From NCBI GenBank assembly GCA_030849965.1, contig JAVDKL010000004.1:310001-374000 (forward strand): 64,000 nucleotides of DNA, given 5' to 3'. Below the pieces are notes generated by a model. That model saw nothing but the letters and a program-made list of their open reading frames with translations. It did not search any database and was not told where the DNA came from. Source of the DNA: Schauerella fraxinea. GTDB taxonomy: Bacteria > Pseudomonadota > Gammaproteobacteria > Burkholderiales > Burkholderiaceae_B. Made by a program: the position numbers and the translations under genes. Positions 47,963 to 56,759 of the stretch are shown piece after piece (position 1 is the stretch's first letter; each line of letters begins with the position of its first letter).

Positions 47963-48423
47963 GCCACTACCGCCTCAACCTGTTCATCCAGCCGGAGCAC
48001 GCCAAGCGCCTGGACGAGCTGGCCGCCAAGAAAGGCGTGTCCAAGTCGTCCATCGTCGCGGCGGCGCTCGCATCGTGGCTGTCGCCCGATGCCGCTGACC
48101 AGCGCGAGGCGGCCATTGCCAAGCGGCTTGATCGCCTGTCGCGCCAGGCCGAGCGCATGGAGCGCGACCAGAACATCGCCATCGAAACGCTGGCGCTGTT
48201 CATCCGCTACTACCTGACCGTCAGCACGCCGGTTCCCGAGGCGCACCAAGACGCGGCACGCGCGCAGGGCAAAGCGCGCTTCGAGCAGTTCACCGAGCAG
48301 CTTGGCCGCCACCTGCTGCGGGGCCGCAGCCTGGTGCGCGACGTGGTGGAGGAACTGCATCCCGATCCGATGCGGATGGAGGACGCGGCGGTGGCCGCGC
48401 AAGCGCGGGAGCGTGCGTCATGA
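47959..48423 (+). CDS. CopG-type ribbon-helix-helix protein of the trb operon
   Basis: The 154-residue product begins YRLNLFIQPEHAKRLDELAAKKGVSKSSIVAAAL, a CopG-like ribbon-helix-helix, followed by long helices (REAAIAKRLDRLSRQAERMERDQN). It lies between traG and trbB with ATGA overlaps, as in other Tn4371-type elements. It probably controls the transfer operon; its operator is not identified. Confidence 0.85.
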   Translation: MSHYRLNLFIQPEHAKRLDELAAKKGVSKSSIVAAALASWLSPDAADQREAAIAKRLDRLSRQAERMERDQNIAIETLALFIRYYLTVSTPVPEAHQDAARAQGKARFEQFTEQLGRHLLRGRSLVRDVVEELHPDPMRMEDAAVAAQARERAS

Positions 48424-49484
48424 GCGCCGTTCCACAGTCCATGAGCGCCACGTCGCTCGACCGCCGAATCCAGATGCTGCGCACAGCGATGGGGCCGCTG
48501 ATCGCCGCCGCGCTCGAAGACCCGGACGTGGTGGAGGTGATGCTGAATCCTGATCGCACCCTTTGGGTGGATCGGCTTTCCAGTGGGCGCGCGCCGATGG
48601 GCGTGGAACTGCCCGAGGCGGACGGCGAGCGAATCATCCGCCTGGTCGCGGCCCACGTCGGCGCAGAAGTCCATCGCGGCCAGCCGCTGCTGTCCGCCGA
48701 GTTGCCCGAAACGGGCGAACGCTTCGAGGGCATCTTGCCGCCGGCAGCGCCGGGGCCGAGCTTTGCGCTGCGCAAGCGTGCCATCGGCGTGATCCCGTTG
48801 GAGCGGTACGTCATTGACGGGATGATGACCAGCGCGCAGGCGGGCTTTCTCGTTCGCGCCGTGCGCGAGCGGCAGAACGTGCTGATCGCCGGCGCCACCA
48901 GCAGCGGCAAGACCACGCTCGCCAATGCTTTGCTCGCCGAAATCGCCGCCACCGGCGACCGCGTGCTGGTGCTCGAAGACACGGTGGAACTGCAATGCGC
49001 GGCCCGCGACCACGTTCCGCTGCGCACGCGCGCAGGCGTGGTGTCCATGACCGAGCTGGTGCGCTCGTCCATGCGCCTGCGGCCTGATCGCGTAGTCGTC
49101 GGCGAGGTGCGCGGCGCCGAGGCGCTGGATCTCATCAAGGTGTGGGGCACGGGACACCCCGGCGGCATCGCCACGATCCACGCAGGTTCCGCGCTGGGCG
49201 CGCTGCTGCGCCTGGAGCAACTGATTCTCGAAGTGGCCGTGAACCCGCCGCGTGCGCTGATCGCCGAGGCGGTCAACGTGGTGATCCACATCGCCGGGCG
49301 TGGGCGCAAACGCCGCATCGAGAGCATTGCCCGCGTCGTCGGCTTCGACGGCGTGGGCTACCGATTGGCGAACTGGGAGGCGGACGCGCTGGACACGCCG
49401 TTTCCCGAGTTGTCGCCAAACCCCGATGCCGCATCCGCTGCGGCGACTTCCCCATCCCCTGACTCACTTGGAGAACTGCCATGA
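48420..49484 (+). CDS. trbB: Conjugal transfer ATPase TrbB (VirB11)
   Basis: The 354-residue product is a VirB11-type hexameric ATPase with Walker A GATSSGKTTLANALL near residue 157, the Asp box VLEDTVELQC, the His box TGHPGGIATIHAGS and the Walker B region RPDRVVVGEVRG. It drives pilus assembly from the cytoplasmic face of the inner membrane. All key residues are present. It overlaps CopG and trbC by 4 bp. Confidence 0.95.
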   Translation: MSAVPQSMSATSLDRRIQMLRTAMGPLIAAALEDPDVVEVMLNPDRTLWVDRLSSGRAPMGVELPEADGERIIRLVAAHVGAEVHRGQPLLSAELPETGERFEGILPPAAPGPSFALRKRAIGVIPLERYVIDGMMTSAQAGFLVRAVRERQNVLIAGATSSGKTTLANALLAEIAATGDRVLVLEDTVELQCAARDHVPLRTRAGVVSMTELVRSSMRLRPDRVVVGEVRGAEALDLIKVWGTGHPGGIATIHAGSALGALLRLEQLILEVAVNPPRALIAEAVNVVIHIAGRGRKRRIESIARVVGFDGVGYRLANWEADALDTPFPELSPNPDAASAAATSPSPDSLGELP

Positions 49485-49864
49485 CGCAGATGACTTTTCC
49501 TGCTTTCCGTTTTTCTGCAAATCCGGCATTGCGTCTTGCGCGGCTGCGCTGCCTGGCCCGCCCTGCGGGGCAAGGGCTGCTGCTGGCCGCGCTGCTGTTG
49601 TTCCTGACCGGAACCGCGCAGGCCGCCGGTTCCTCGATGCCGTGGGAAGGCCCGCTGCAATCCATCCTCGAATCCATCCAGGGGCCGGTGGCGCGCATCG
49701 TCGCGGTCATCATCATCATTGCCACGGGCCTCGCGCTCGCCTTCGGCGACACGTCGGGCGGATTCCGCAAGCTGATCCAGATCGTGTTCGGTCTGTCCAT
49801 CGCCTTCGCCGCTTCGAGCTTCTTCCTGTCGTTCTTCAGCTTCTCCGGCGGGGCGGTCGTATGA
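49481..49864 (+). CDS. trbC: Pilin subunit TrbC (VirB2)
   Basis: The 127-residue product has a long signal region ending TAQAAGSS and two hydrophobic stretches (IVAVIIIIATGLALAFGD; LIQIVFGLSIAFAASSFFLS), as in TrbC/VirB2 prepilins. It is processed and cyclised by TraF. The order trbB-trbC-trbD is conserved. Starts at the ATGA shared with trbB. Confidence 0.92.
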   Translation: MTQMTFPAFRFSANPALRLARLRCLARPAGQGLLLAALLLFLTGTAQAAGSSMPWEGPLQSILESIQGPVARIVAVIIIIATGLALAFGDTSGGFRKLIQIVFGLSIAFAASSFFLSFFSFSGGAVV

Positions 49865-50133
49865 GTGCCCCGGACACCTTCGCGGCCGGCTTCGAGGTGC
49901 CGCTGCATCGGTCGCTCACGGAGCCGATCCTGCTGGGCGGCGCTCCGCGCACCGTGGCGATTGCCAACGGCACGCTGGCCGCCGCTGTCGGGCTGGGCCT
50001 GCAACTGTGGATTCCGGGCGTGGTGCTCTGGATCGTCGGCCATTCGCTGGCGGTGTGGGGAGCGCGCGTCGATCCGCAGTTCATGCAGGTCTTTGCTCGG
50101 CACATCAAGCATCGCCCGCTGCTGGACGTGTAA
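49861..50133 (+). CDS. trbD: TrbD (VirB3)
   Basis: A 90-residue protein starting MSAPDTFAAGFEVPLHRSLTEPILLGGAPR; FEVPLHRSLTEP is the VirB3/TrbD opening. One hydrophobic region (GLGLQLWIPGVVLWIVGHSLAVWG) places it in the inner membrane, where it works with TrbE. ATGA overlap with trbC fixes the start; the open frame extends upstream in error. Confidence 0.92.
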   Translation: MSAPDTFAAGFEVPLHRSLTEPILLGGAPRTVAIANGTLAAAVGLGLQLWIPGVVLWIVGHSLAVWGARVDPQFMQVFARHIKHRPLLDV

Positions 50134-50148
50134 GGGGAGGACGCCGCG

Positions 50149-52602
50149 ATGCTGAACCTAGCCGAATACCGCCAGCGCCCGGCCTTGCTCGCCGACTGGC
50201 TGCCCTGGGCCGGGCTGGTCGCGCCGGGTGTCATCTTGAACAAGGACGGCAGTTTCCAGCGCACGGCCCGGTTTCGTGGGCCTGACCTCGACAGCGCGAC
50301 GCAAGGCGAACTGATTGCCACGTCGGCGCGCTTGAACAACGCGCTACGCCGCATGGGTTCGGGCTGGGCGCTGTTCATCGAGGCCGAGCGCCGACCCGCT
50401 GCCGACTATCCGCACTCGGAGTTTCCCGAGCCGCTGTCGTGGCTGGTGGACGAGGAGCGCCGGGCCACCTTCGAGGAATCGGGCAACGACTTCGAGAGCG
50501 GCTATCACCTGACGCTGGTGTACCTGCCGCCCGAGGAATCGCGCGCCCGCGCGGCGGGGATGCTGTACGAGAACCGGCCCACCGATGGCGTGGACTGGCG
50601 CGAGCGGCTGCAAGCCTTCGTCGCGGAGACGGATCGCGTCTTTGACCTGCTCGATGGCGTGATGCCGGAAATCGCTTGGCTCGATGACGGCCAGACACTG
50701 ACCTACCTGCACGCCACCATCTCGACGCGGCGCTATCGCGTCGGCGTGCCCGAAGTGCCGTTCCACATCGACGCGCTGCTGACCGACTCCGCACTGGTCG
50801 GCGGCCTTGCGCCCATGCTGGGCGACCAGCACCTGCGCGTGGTGACGGTGCGGGGCTTCCCGACCTCGACCTGGCCGGGGATTCTGGACGACCTCAACCG
50901 CCTCGGTTTTGCCTACCGCTGGAGTACGCGCTTTCTTTGCCTCGACAAATCCGAGGCGGAACGGGAGTTGGGGCGCTTGCGCCGCCAGTGGTTCGCCAAG
51001 CGCAAGAACGTCATCGCGCTGCTGCGCGAAACGATCTTCCAGCAGGAAAGCCCGCTGGTCGATACCGATGCTAACAACAAGGCTGCTGATGCGGACGCCG
51101 CCTTGCAGGAACTGGGTAGCGATCAAGTCGCCTTCGGCTATCTGACGGCAACCGTCACCGTCATGGACGAGGACGCCGCCGTGGCAGACGAGAAGCTGCG
51201 CATGGTGGAGCGCGTCATCCAGGGGCGCGGGTTCGTGACCATCCCCGAAACGCTCAACGCCGTGGATGCGTGGCTGTCCTCGCTCCCCGGCAACGCCTAC
51301 GCCAACGTGCGCCAGCCCATCGTCTCGACGCTGAACCTGGCTCACATGATGCCGGTGTCGGCGGTATGGGCCGGGCCGGAGAAGAACGACCACCTCGACG
51401 GCCCGCCGCTGATCGTCACGCGCACCGATGGCGCCACACCGTTCCGGCTGGTGACGCACATCGGCGACGTGGGCCACACGCTGGTCGCGGGGCCGACTGG
51501 CATGGGCAAGTCGGTCTTGCTCGCCACGCTGGCGATGCAGTTCCGCCGCTATCGCGGCTCGCGCATCTTCGCCTTCGACATGGGCCGCTCCATGCGAGCC
51601 ACGATCCTTGGGCTGGGCGGCGAATACTACGACCTGGGCACGGACGGAGAAATCGCCTTCCAGCCTTTGGCACGCATCGACCGCGAGGGCTACCGCACCT
51701 GGGCCGCCGAGTGGATCGAAGGCCGCTTGCTGCACGAAGGCGTGGCGGTCGGCCCCGACGAGAAAGCGGCCATCTGGTCGGCGCTGGGAAGTCTCGCCGG
51801 TGCGCCGGTGGAGCAGCGCACGATGACGGGGCTTTCCGTGCTGCTGCAATCGAACACGCTGCGGCAGGCGCTGTCGCCTTATGTGCTCGGTGGTGCCCAC
51901 GGCAAGCTGCTGGACGCCGACCATGACCGGCTGGGCATGGCCGACGTGCAGTGCTTCGAGATGGAGGAACTGATGCACAGCAAGGCCGCCGTCATGGCCG
52001 TGCTGCATTACCTCTTTGCGCGTTTCGATGAACGCTTCGACGGCGCGCCCACGCTGCTGATCCTCGATGAAGCGTGGCTGTTCCTCGACGACCCGGTGTT
52101 TGCCGCGCGCATCCGCCAGTGGCTCAAGACGCTGCGCAAGAAGAACGTCAGCGTCATCTTCGCCACGCAGAGCCTCGCCGACATCAAGGATTCGAGCATC
52201 GCGCCCGCGATCATCGAGAGCTGCGCGAGTCGGATTTTCTTGCCCAACCCGCAGGCCACCGAGCCGCAGATTCGCACGATCTACGAGGGCTTCGGCCTCA
52301 ACAGGCGGCAGATCGAAATCGTCGCCACCGCGCAGCCCAAGCGCGACTACTACTACCAATCCCGCCTCGGCAACCGCCTGTTCGACCTCGACCTGGGGCC
52401 GGCGGCGCTGGCGTTTGCGGGCGCTTCCACGCCGCAAGACCAGCGCGACATAGACCGCGTGCTGCTGGACGCCGGCGTGCCCGGCTTCGCGGGCGCCTGG
52501 CTGCGCCATCGCGGCCTCGATTGGGCGGCCGACCTGCTGCCCTCGTTCCCCGGCCTCGCGCCGGGTTCCCTCGCTGACCAACCTCTGGAGAACCTGCCAT
52601 GA
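50149..52602 (+). CDS. trbE: Conjugal transfer ATPase TrbE (VirB4)
   Basis: The 817-residue VirB4-type ATPase has Walker A AGPTGMGKSVLLATLA near residue 447 and Walker B APTLLILDEAWLFLDD near residue 640, then RKKNVSVIFATQSLADI. It powers substrate movement and pilus assembly at the inner membrane. Length is normal and no break is seen. trbJ follows with an ATGA overlap. Confidence 0.95.
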   Translation: MLNLAEYRQRPALLADWLPWAGLVAPGVILNKDGSFQRTARFRGPDLDSATQGELIATSARLNNALRRMGSGWALFIEAERRPAADYPHSEFPEPLSWLVDEERRATFEESGNDFESGYHLTLVYLPPEESRARAAGMLYENRPTDGVDWRERLQAFVAETDRVFDLLDGVMPEIAWLDDGQTLTYLHATISTRRYRVGVPEVPFHIDALLTDSALVGGLAPMLGDQHLRVVTVRGFPTSTWPGILDDLNRLGFAYRWSTRFLCLDKSEAERELGRLRRQWFAKRKNVIALLRETIFQQESPLVDTDANNKAADADAALQELGSDQVAFGYLTATVTVMDEDAAVADEKLRMVERVIQGRGFVTIPETLNAVDAWLSSLPGNAYANVRQPIVSTLNLAHMMPVSAVWAGPEKNDHLDGPPLIVTRTDGATPFRLVTHIGDVGHTLVAGPTGMGKSVLLATLAMQFRRYRGSRIFAFDMGRSMRATILGLGGEYYDLGTDGEIAFQPLARIDREGYRTWAAEWIEGRLLHEGVAVGPDEKAAIWSALGSLAGAPVEQRTMTGLSVLLQSNTLRQALSPYVLGGAHGKLLDADHDRLGMADVQCFEMEELMHSKAAVMAVLHYLFARFDERFDGAPTLLILDEAWLFLDDPVFAARIRQWLKTLRKKNVSVIFATQSLADIKDSSIAPAIIESCASRIFLPNPQATEPQIRTIYEGFGLNRRQIEIVATAQPKRDYYYQSRLGNRLFDLDLGPAALAFAGASTPQDQRDIDRVLLDAGVPGFAGAWLRHRGLDWAADLLPSFPGLAPGSLADQPLENLP

Positions 52603-53324
52603 AAAAGCGTCTTGTCGCCGCCGCCATCGCGGCCATGCTTTGCGCCGCCACCGCCCATGCGCAATGGGTCGTGGTCGATCCCACGAACCTCGTGCAGAAC
52701 ACGCTGACCGCGATCCGCACGCTGGAGCAGATCAACAACCAGATCCAGCAGCTCCAGAACGAAGCGCGGATGCTGATGAACCAGGCGCGCAACCTCGCCA
52801 GCCTGCCGTCCAGCGTGGTCGGCCAGTTGCGCGCCAATCTGGCAACGACCGAGCGGCTGATCGCCCAGACCCGAGGCTTGGCCTATGACGTGACGAATCT
52901 GGATCGGGAGTTCGCACGCCTGTATCCCGAGCAGTACGCCGCCACCGTCAGCGGCGACCAGATGTACCGCGACGCACAGGAGCGTTGGCGGAACACGCTC
53001 AACGGCTTGCAGACCACGATGCAGATGCAAGCTCAGGTGTCGCAGAACCTGGGTGAAGACGAGAGCGTGCTGGCCGATCTCGTTGGCAAGAGCCAGTCGG
53101 CCGAAGGTGCGTTGCAGGCGATGCAGGCCATGAATCAGTTGCTGGCCTTGCAGGCCAAGCAGTCGATCCAGTCGCAGCGGCTCCAGATCACGCAAGACCG
53201 GGCGGCGTCGCTGGAGCTGGCGCGGCAGGCGGCGGCCACGGAGCGCGCCCGCGAAGTGCGGCGGCGCTTCCTGGGCGAAGGGACGCCGTACACGCCGCAG
53301 TCCGTGAACTTCTACGGCAACTGA
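52599..53324 (+). CDS. trbJ: TrbJ (VirB5-like)
   Basis: The 241-residue product has a signal peptide (cleavage near ATAHA-QW) and then VVVDPTNLVQNTLTAIRTLEQINNQIQQLQNEARML (core DPTNLVQNTLTAI), a coiled-coil-rich VirB5/TrbJ structure, ending TPQSVNFYGN. It is a periplasmic minor pilus or adhesion component and in IncP it is linked to entry exclusion. Complete. Confidence 0.93.
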   Translation: MKKRLVAAAIAAMLCAATAHAQWVVVDPTNLVQNTLTAIRTLEQINNQIQQLQNEARMLMNQARNLASLPSSVVGQLRANLATTERLIAQTRGLAYDVTNLDREFARLYPEQYAATVSGDQMYRDAQERWRNTLNGLQTTMQMQAQVSQNLGEDESVLADLVGKSQSAEGALQAMQAMNQLLALQAKQSIQSQRLQITQDRAASLELARQAAATERAREVRRRFLGEGTPYTPQSVNFYGN

Positions 53325-53336
53325 CGGGAGGCCGCC

Positions 53337-53669
53337 ATGCGATGCGTCCTCGCCCCGTCTGTTGTGGTGCTTGTCGTGCTGCTGGCCGCGTGCGGCGAGC
53401 GGCCGGCCGACAACCTTGCCGATGCCCTGGCCGTCGATCCCGTGCGGCTCAAGGCATTGCGCGCGCAATGCGCGGCCGACCGGCAGGCCACGGGCGAGGA
53501 CGCTTGCCGTGCCGCCGCCGAAGCCTTCCGGCGGCGCTTCTTCTCCGGCAAGGCCGGGCCGGATGAATACCAGACGCTGGCCGACCTGCCGCCGATCCCG
53601 CCGAGCTTCGATGAACCGGCCGATGGCATGGCGCCGGCCGTTCCCGCCGAGCCGGAGAACACGCCATGA
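53337..53669 (+). CDS. trbK: EexN/TrbK-type lipoprotein (entry exclusion)
   Basis: The 110-residue product has a lipoprotein signal (VVVLVVLLAACGE, Cys about residue 19), then LAVDPVRLKALRAQCAADRQATG and CRAAAEAFRRRFFSGKAG. It has the position of trbK between trbJ and trbL and the domain of EexN, like the protein encoded at 45438-45716. It should stop entry of a second, related element. A 3-kb-downstream proline-rich tail is absent; the tail ends PAVPAEPENTP. Confidence 0.8.
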   Translation: MRCVLAPSVVVLVVLLAACGERPADNLADALAVDPVRLKALRAQCAADRQATGEDACRAAAEAFRRRFFSGKAGPDEYQTLADLPPIPPSFDEPADGMAPAVPAEPENTP

Positions 53670-55051
53670 ATGACGTGACCATCATCGACCAGTTCCTCAA
53701 CACCTTTGCCGCGTATATCGACTCGGGTTTCGGGCTGCTGCGGGGCGAAGTGGCGTTCCTCACGGCCACGCTGATCGTCATCGACATGACGATCGCCGGC
53801 CTGTATTGGGCCATGAGCCATGCCACCGGTCAGGGCGAGGACGTGATCGCCAAGCTTCTGCGCAAGGTGCTGTACGTCGGCGCCTTCGCCTACATCATCA
53901 ATAACTTCAACTGGCTGGCCAGCATCGTATTCCGCTCGTTTGCGGGATTAGGCATCACCGCCACCGGCTCGGCCATCACGATGGAAAACTTCTTGCAGCC
54001 GGGCCGGCTGGCGAAAACCGGCATCGACGCCGGGGCGCCGATTCTGGAGCAGATCGGTGAGATGGCGGGCTTTCCCGAAGTATTCGTAAACCTCGACCCC
54101 ATCGTGGTGATGTTCCTCGCGTGGCTGGTCGTGGTCTTGTGCTTCTTCGTGCTGGCGATCCAACTGTTCATCACGCTGATCGAGTTCAAGCTGACCACGC
54201 TCGCCGGATTCGTGCTGGTGCCATTCGCGCTCTGGAACAAGACCGCGTTCCTCGCGGAAAAGGTCTTGGGCAACGTGGTGGCCTCCGGCGTCAAGGTTCT
54301 GGTGCTGGCCGTGATCGTCGGTATCGGCTCGGGCTTGTTCGCTCAGTTCCAAGTCCATCCCGCCGAGCCGTCTATCGACCACGCGCTGGTCATCATGCTG
54401 GCCTCGCTCACCTTGCTGGCGCTCGGGATCTTCGGCCCCGGCATCGCCACGGGCCTCGTGTCCGGCGCGCCGCAGCTCGGCGCGGGCGCAATGGCCGGTG
54501 CTGCTGTCGGCGCTGCCGGCACGGCCGTCGCCATCGGCGCCGCCGCGACGGGCGTGGGTGGCGCCGTGGCTGCTGGCGCGCGCATGGCCCCGGCTGCCGC
54601 CAAGCTGGCCGGTAGCGGTGCGCGCGCCGCCACGTCGGCGGCCAGCAGTGCGAAGTCGGCGTTCCAGGCCGGTTCCGCCGCCGCTGGCGGCGGCGCAAAG
54701 GGCGCGATGGCGGGCCTAGGCAACGTCGCCAAGACCGGCGCGCAGTCCACCGGACGCGCGGCTGCATCCCGCGCCTCCACTGCCGGGCAACGCATGGCCG
54801 CTCCCTTCCGCGCTGGCTGGAATGGCGCTGCCGCCGATGGCGGCGCGGGCGCGGCATCCGGTCAGGGCGCCGCAGGCGAGGCCGCATCCGGCGCCGCTAC
54901 CGCGCAGACGCAGGAACAGCCCGCTTGGGCCAAGCGCCTGCATCGTCGCCAGCAACTCACCCATGCCGCGACCACCACCGCCCACGCGCTGCGCGGTGGC
55001 GATGGCGGCGGCTCCGGCCAGGGGCCGAGCCTGCGCGATTCCGATTCATAA
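53666..55051 (+). CDS. trbL: TrbL (VirB6-like)
   Basis: The 461-residue product has about six membrane segments in its first 270 residues (for example FVLAIQLFITLIEFKLTTLAGFVLVPFAL; core LTTLAGFVLVPFALW) and a long Ala/Gly-rich C-terminal tail. This is the TrbL/VirB6 pattern of the inner-membrane channel. It overlaps trbK by ATGA. The tail is low-complexity but in frame. Confidence 0.93.
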   Translation: MNDVTIIDQFLNTFAAYIDSGFGLLRGEVAFLTATLIVIDMTIAGLYWAMSHATGQGEDVIAKLLRKVLYVGAFAYIINNFNWLASIVFRSFAGLGITATGSAITMENFLQPGRLAKTGIDAGAPILEQIGEMAGFPEVFVNLDPIVVMFLAWLVVVLCFFVLAIQLFITLIEFKLTTLAGFVLVPFALWNKTAFLAEKVLGNVVASGVKVLVLAVIVGIGSGLFAQFQVHPAEPSIDHALVIMLASLTLLALGIFGPGIATGLVSGAPQLGAGAMAGAAVGAAGTAVAIGAAATGVGGAVAAGARMAPAAAKLAGSGARAATSAASSAKSAFQAGSAAAGGGAKGAMAGLGNVAKTGAQSTGRAAASRASTAGQRMAAPFRAGWNGAAADGGAGAASGQGAAGEAASGAATAQTQEQPAWAKRLHRRQQLTHAATTTAHALRGGDGGGSGQGPSLRDSDS

Positions 55052-55063
55052 GGAGAACCGACC

Positions 55064-55768
55064 ATGCGATTCAAGAAACCGCAGGTGCGCTACGCCGACA
55101 CGCCGCAGCCTGCCACGCCGTACCAAGCTGCCGGCCAGGTGTGGGACGACCGTATCGGAACGCCGCGCGTGCAGGCGAAGAACTGGCGGCTGATGGCCTT
55201 CGGCTGCCTCACGCTCGCGCTGTTGATGGCCGGCGGCCTGGTGTGGCGCTCGGCGCAGTCCTTCGTGACGCCCTACGTCGTAGAGGTGGACAACGCGGGC
55301 CAAGTGCGCGCCGTGGGCGAAGCCGCCACGCCGTACCGGCCCAACGATGCGCAGACCGCGCACCACATCGCGCGCTTCGTGACGCTGGTGCGCTCGCTGT
55401 CCATCGACCCCATCGTCGTCCGCCAGAACTGGCTGGACGCCTACGACTACACGACCGACAAGGGCGCGGCCGTGCTCAACGACTACGCACGGGTCAACGA
55501 CCCGTTCGCGCGCATCGGCAAGGAGTCGGTGACGGTGCAGATCACCAGCGTCGTGCGCGCCAGCGACACGTCTTTCAACGTGCGCTGGACGGAGCGCCGC
55601 TACGTCAACGGTGCCGCGGCGGGCTTGGAGCGATGGACGGCCGTGGTGTCCATCGTGCTTCAGCCGCCGCGCACCGAAGAACGTCTGCGCAAGAACCCCT
55701 TGGGCATCTACGTCAACGGCCTGTCGTGGAGCCGCGAACTGGATTCTTCCGAAGGAGCCAAGCCATGA
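55064..55768 (+). CDS. trbF: TrbF (VirB8)
   Basis: The 234-residue product starts MRFKKPQVRYADTPQPATPYQAAGQVWDDR (VRYADTPQPATPYQ being the TrbF opening), with one membrane segment (LMAFGCLTLALLMAGGLVW) and a periplasmic NTF2-like VirB8 domain (SFNVRWTERRYVNG). It is a scaffold of the secretion channel. AAGGAG precedes the ATG. Confidence 0.94.
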   Translation: MRFKKPQVRYADTPQPATPYQAAGQVWDDRIGTPRVQAKNWRLMAFGCLTLALLMAGGLVWRSAQSFVTPYVVEVDNAGQVRAVGEAATPYRPNDAQTAHHIARFVTLVRSLSIDPIVVRQNWLDAYDYTTDKGAAVLNDYARVNDPFARIGKESVTVQITSVVRASDTSFNVRWTERRYVNGAAAGLERWTAVVSIVLQPPRTEERLRKNPLGIYVNGLSWSRELDSSEGAKP

Positions 55769-56757
55769 ATGATCTTTTCCGTAAATCCGCTTTGCCGGTG
55801 ATCTTGCTTGCGTTGGCGGGCTGCGCCACGCAGGGCAAGCCACCGCCGACCATCTCGCTCGATGAGCCGGTGCAGGCCCAGCCGCTACCCGAGCCACCCG
55901 CGCCGGTGGAGATGGTGGCGGTGCCCGAGGTGCTGCCGATGCCGGCGCAGTTGAAGCCATTGCCCGAAGCCGAGGACGCCAAGCCCACGCCGGAGCCAGC
56001 CGACGAGAAGGTGCGCGTCTCACGGGCCAATGCCGAGGCGCGCGTCGCACCCACGCGCGAGGGATACGTCAACGCGATTCAGGTGTGGCCGTTCACCGAT
56101 GGCGCGCTCTACCAAGTCTATGCAGCCGTGGGCCGCGTGACCGTGATTTCGCTCCAGCCGGGCGAGGAGCTGGTGACGGTGGCCGCTGGTGATACCGTGC
56201 GCTGGATCGTGGGCGATACGTCCAGCGGCAGCGGTGTCGAGCTGCGCGTGAATGTCTTGGTCAAGCCGATCCGCTCGGGCCTGAAGACCAATCTCGTCAT
56301 CACGACCAGCCGCCGCACCTATCTGCTGGAGCTGACCTCGACGGAAAAGACGTGGATGGCATCCGTGTCGTGGGAGTACCCACGCGACCGGATGCTGGCC
56401 TTGCAGCGCCAGGCGCAGGCGGCCAGCGCTGCCGCGCCGGTCGATACCGGGCTGTCGTTGGAGAACCTGCGCTTCCGCTACGCGATCAGCGGTAGCAACC
56501 CGCCGTGGAAGCCGCTGCGCGCGTTCGACGACGGGCAGAAAGTCTATATCCAGTTCCCCGCCGGCATCGCGCAAGGCGAGCTGCCGCCGCTGTTCGTGAT
56601 CGGGCCGGAAGGCGACGGGCAACTGGTCAACTATCGCTTCCGCTCACCGTACTACATCGTGGATCGGCTGTTTGGCGCCGCCGAACTCCGCCTGGGCGGA
56701 GACAAGGGCGACGTGGTGCGAATTGAGCGCACGGACGGCGTTGCGCGGAGGAACTGA
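55765..56757 (+). CDS. trbG: TrbG (VirB9)
   Basis: The 330-residue product from the ATG at 55765 has a lipoprotein-like signal (LLALAGC), a Pro-rich linker, and the VirB9 domain (GYVNAIQVWPFTDGALYQVYAA; core NAIQVWPFTDGALY), then NLVITTSRRTYLLELTS. It forms part of the outer-membrane core complex. It overlaps trbF by ATGA. The longer open frame upstream is not coding. Confidence 0.94.
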   Translation: MNDLFRKSALPVILLALAGCATQGKPPPTISLDEPVQAQPLPEPPAPVEMVAVPEVLPMPAQLKPLPEAEDAKPTPEPADEKVRVSRANAEARVAPTREGYVNAIQVWPFTDGALYQVYAAVGRVTVISLQPGEELVTVAAGDTVRWIVGDTSSGSGVELRVNVLVKPIRSGLKTNLVITTSRRTYLLELTSTEKTWMASVSWEYPRDRMLALQRQAQAASAAAPVDTGLSLENLRFRYAISGSNPPWKPLRAFDDGQKVYIQFPAGIAQGELPPLFVIGPEGDGQLVNYRFRSPYYIVDRLFGAAELRLGGDKGDVVRIERTDGVARRN

Positions 56758-56759
56758 CC

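Noticed and set aside
50344-52581. 745-codon minus-strand frame opposite trbE
   Set aside because: It mirrors trbE, whose VirB4 motifs are complete; the antisense product has no recognisable domain.
54925-55764. Upstream extension of the trbG frame through trbF
   Set aside because: The extension is out of phase with trbF, Arg-rich, and the ATG at 55765 has the lipoprotein signal expected for TrbG.
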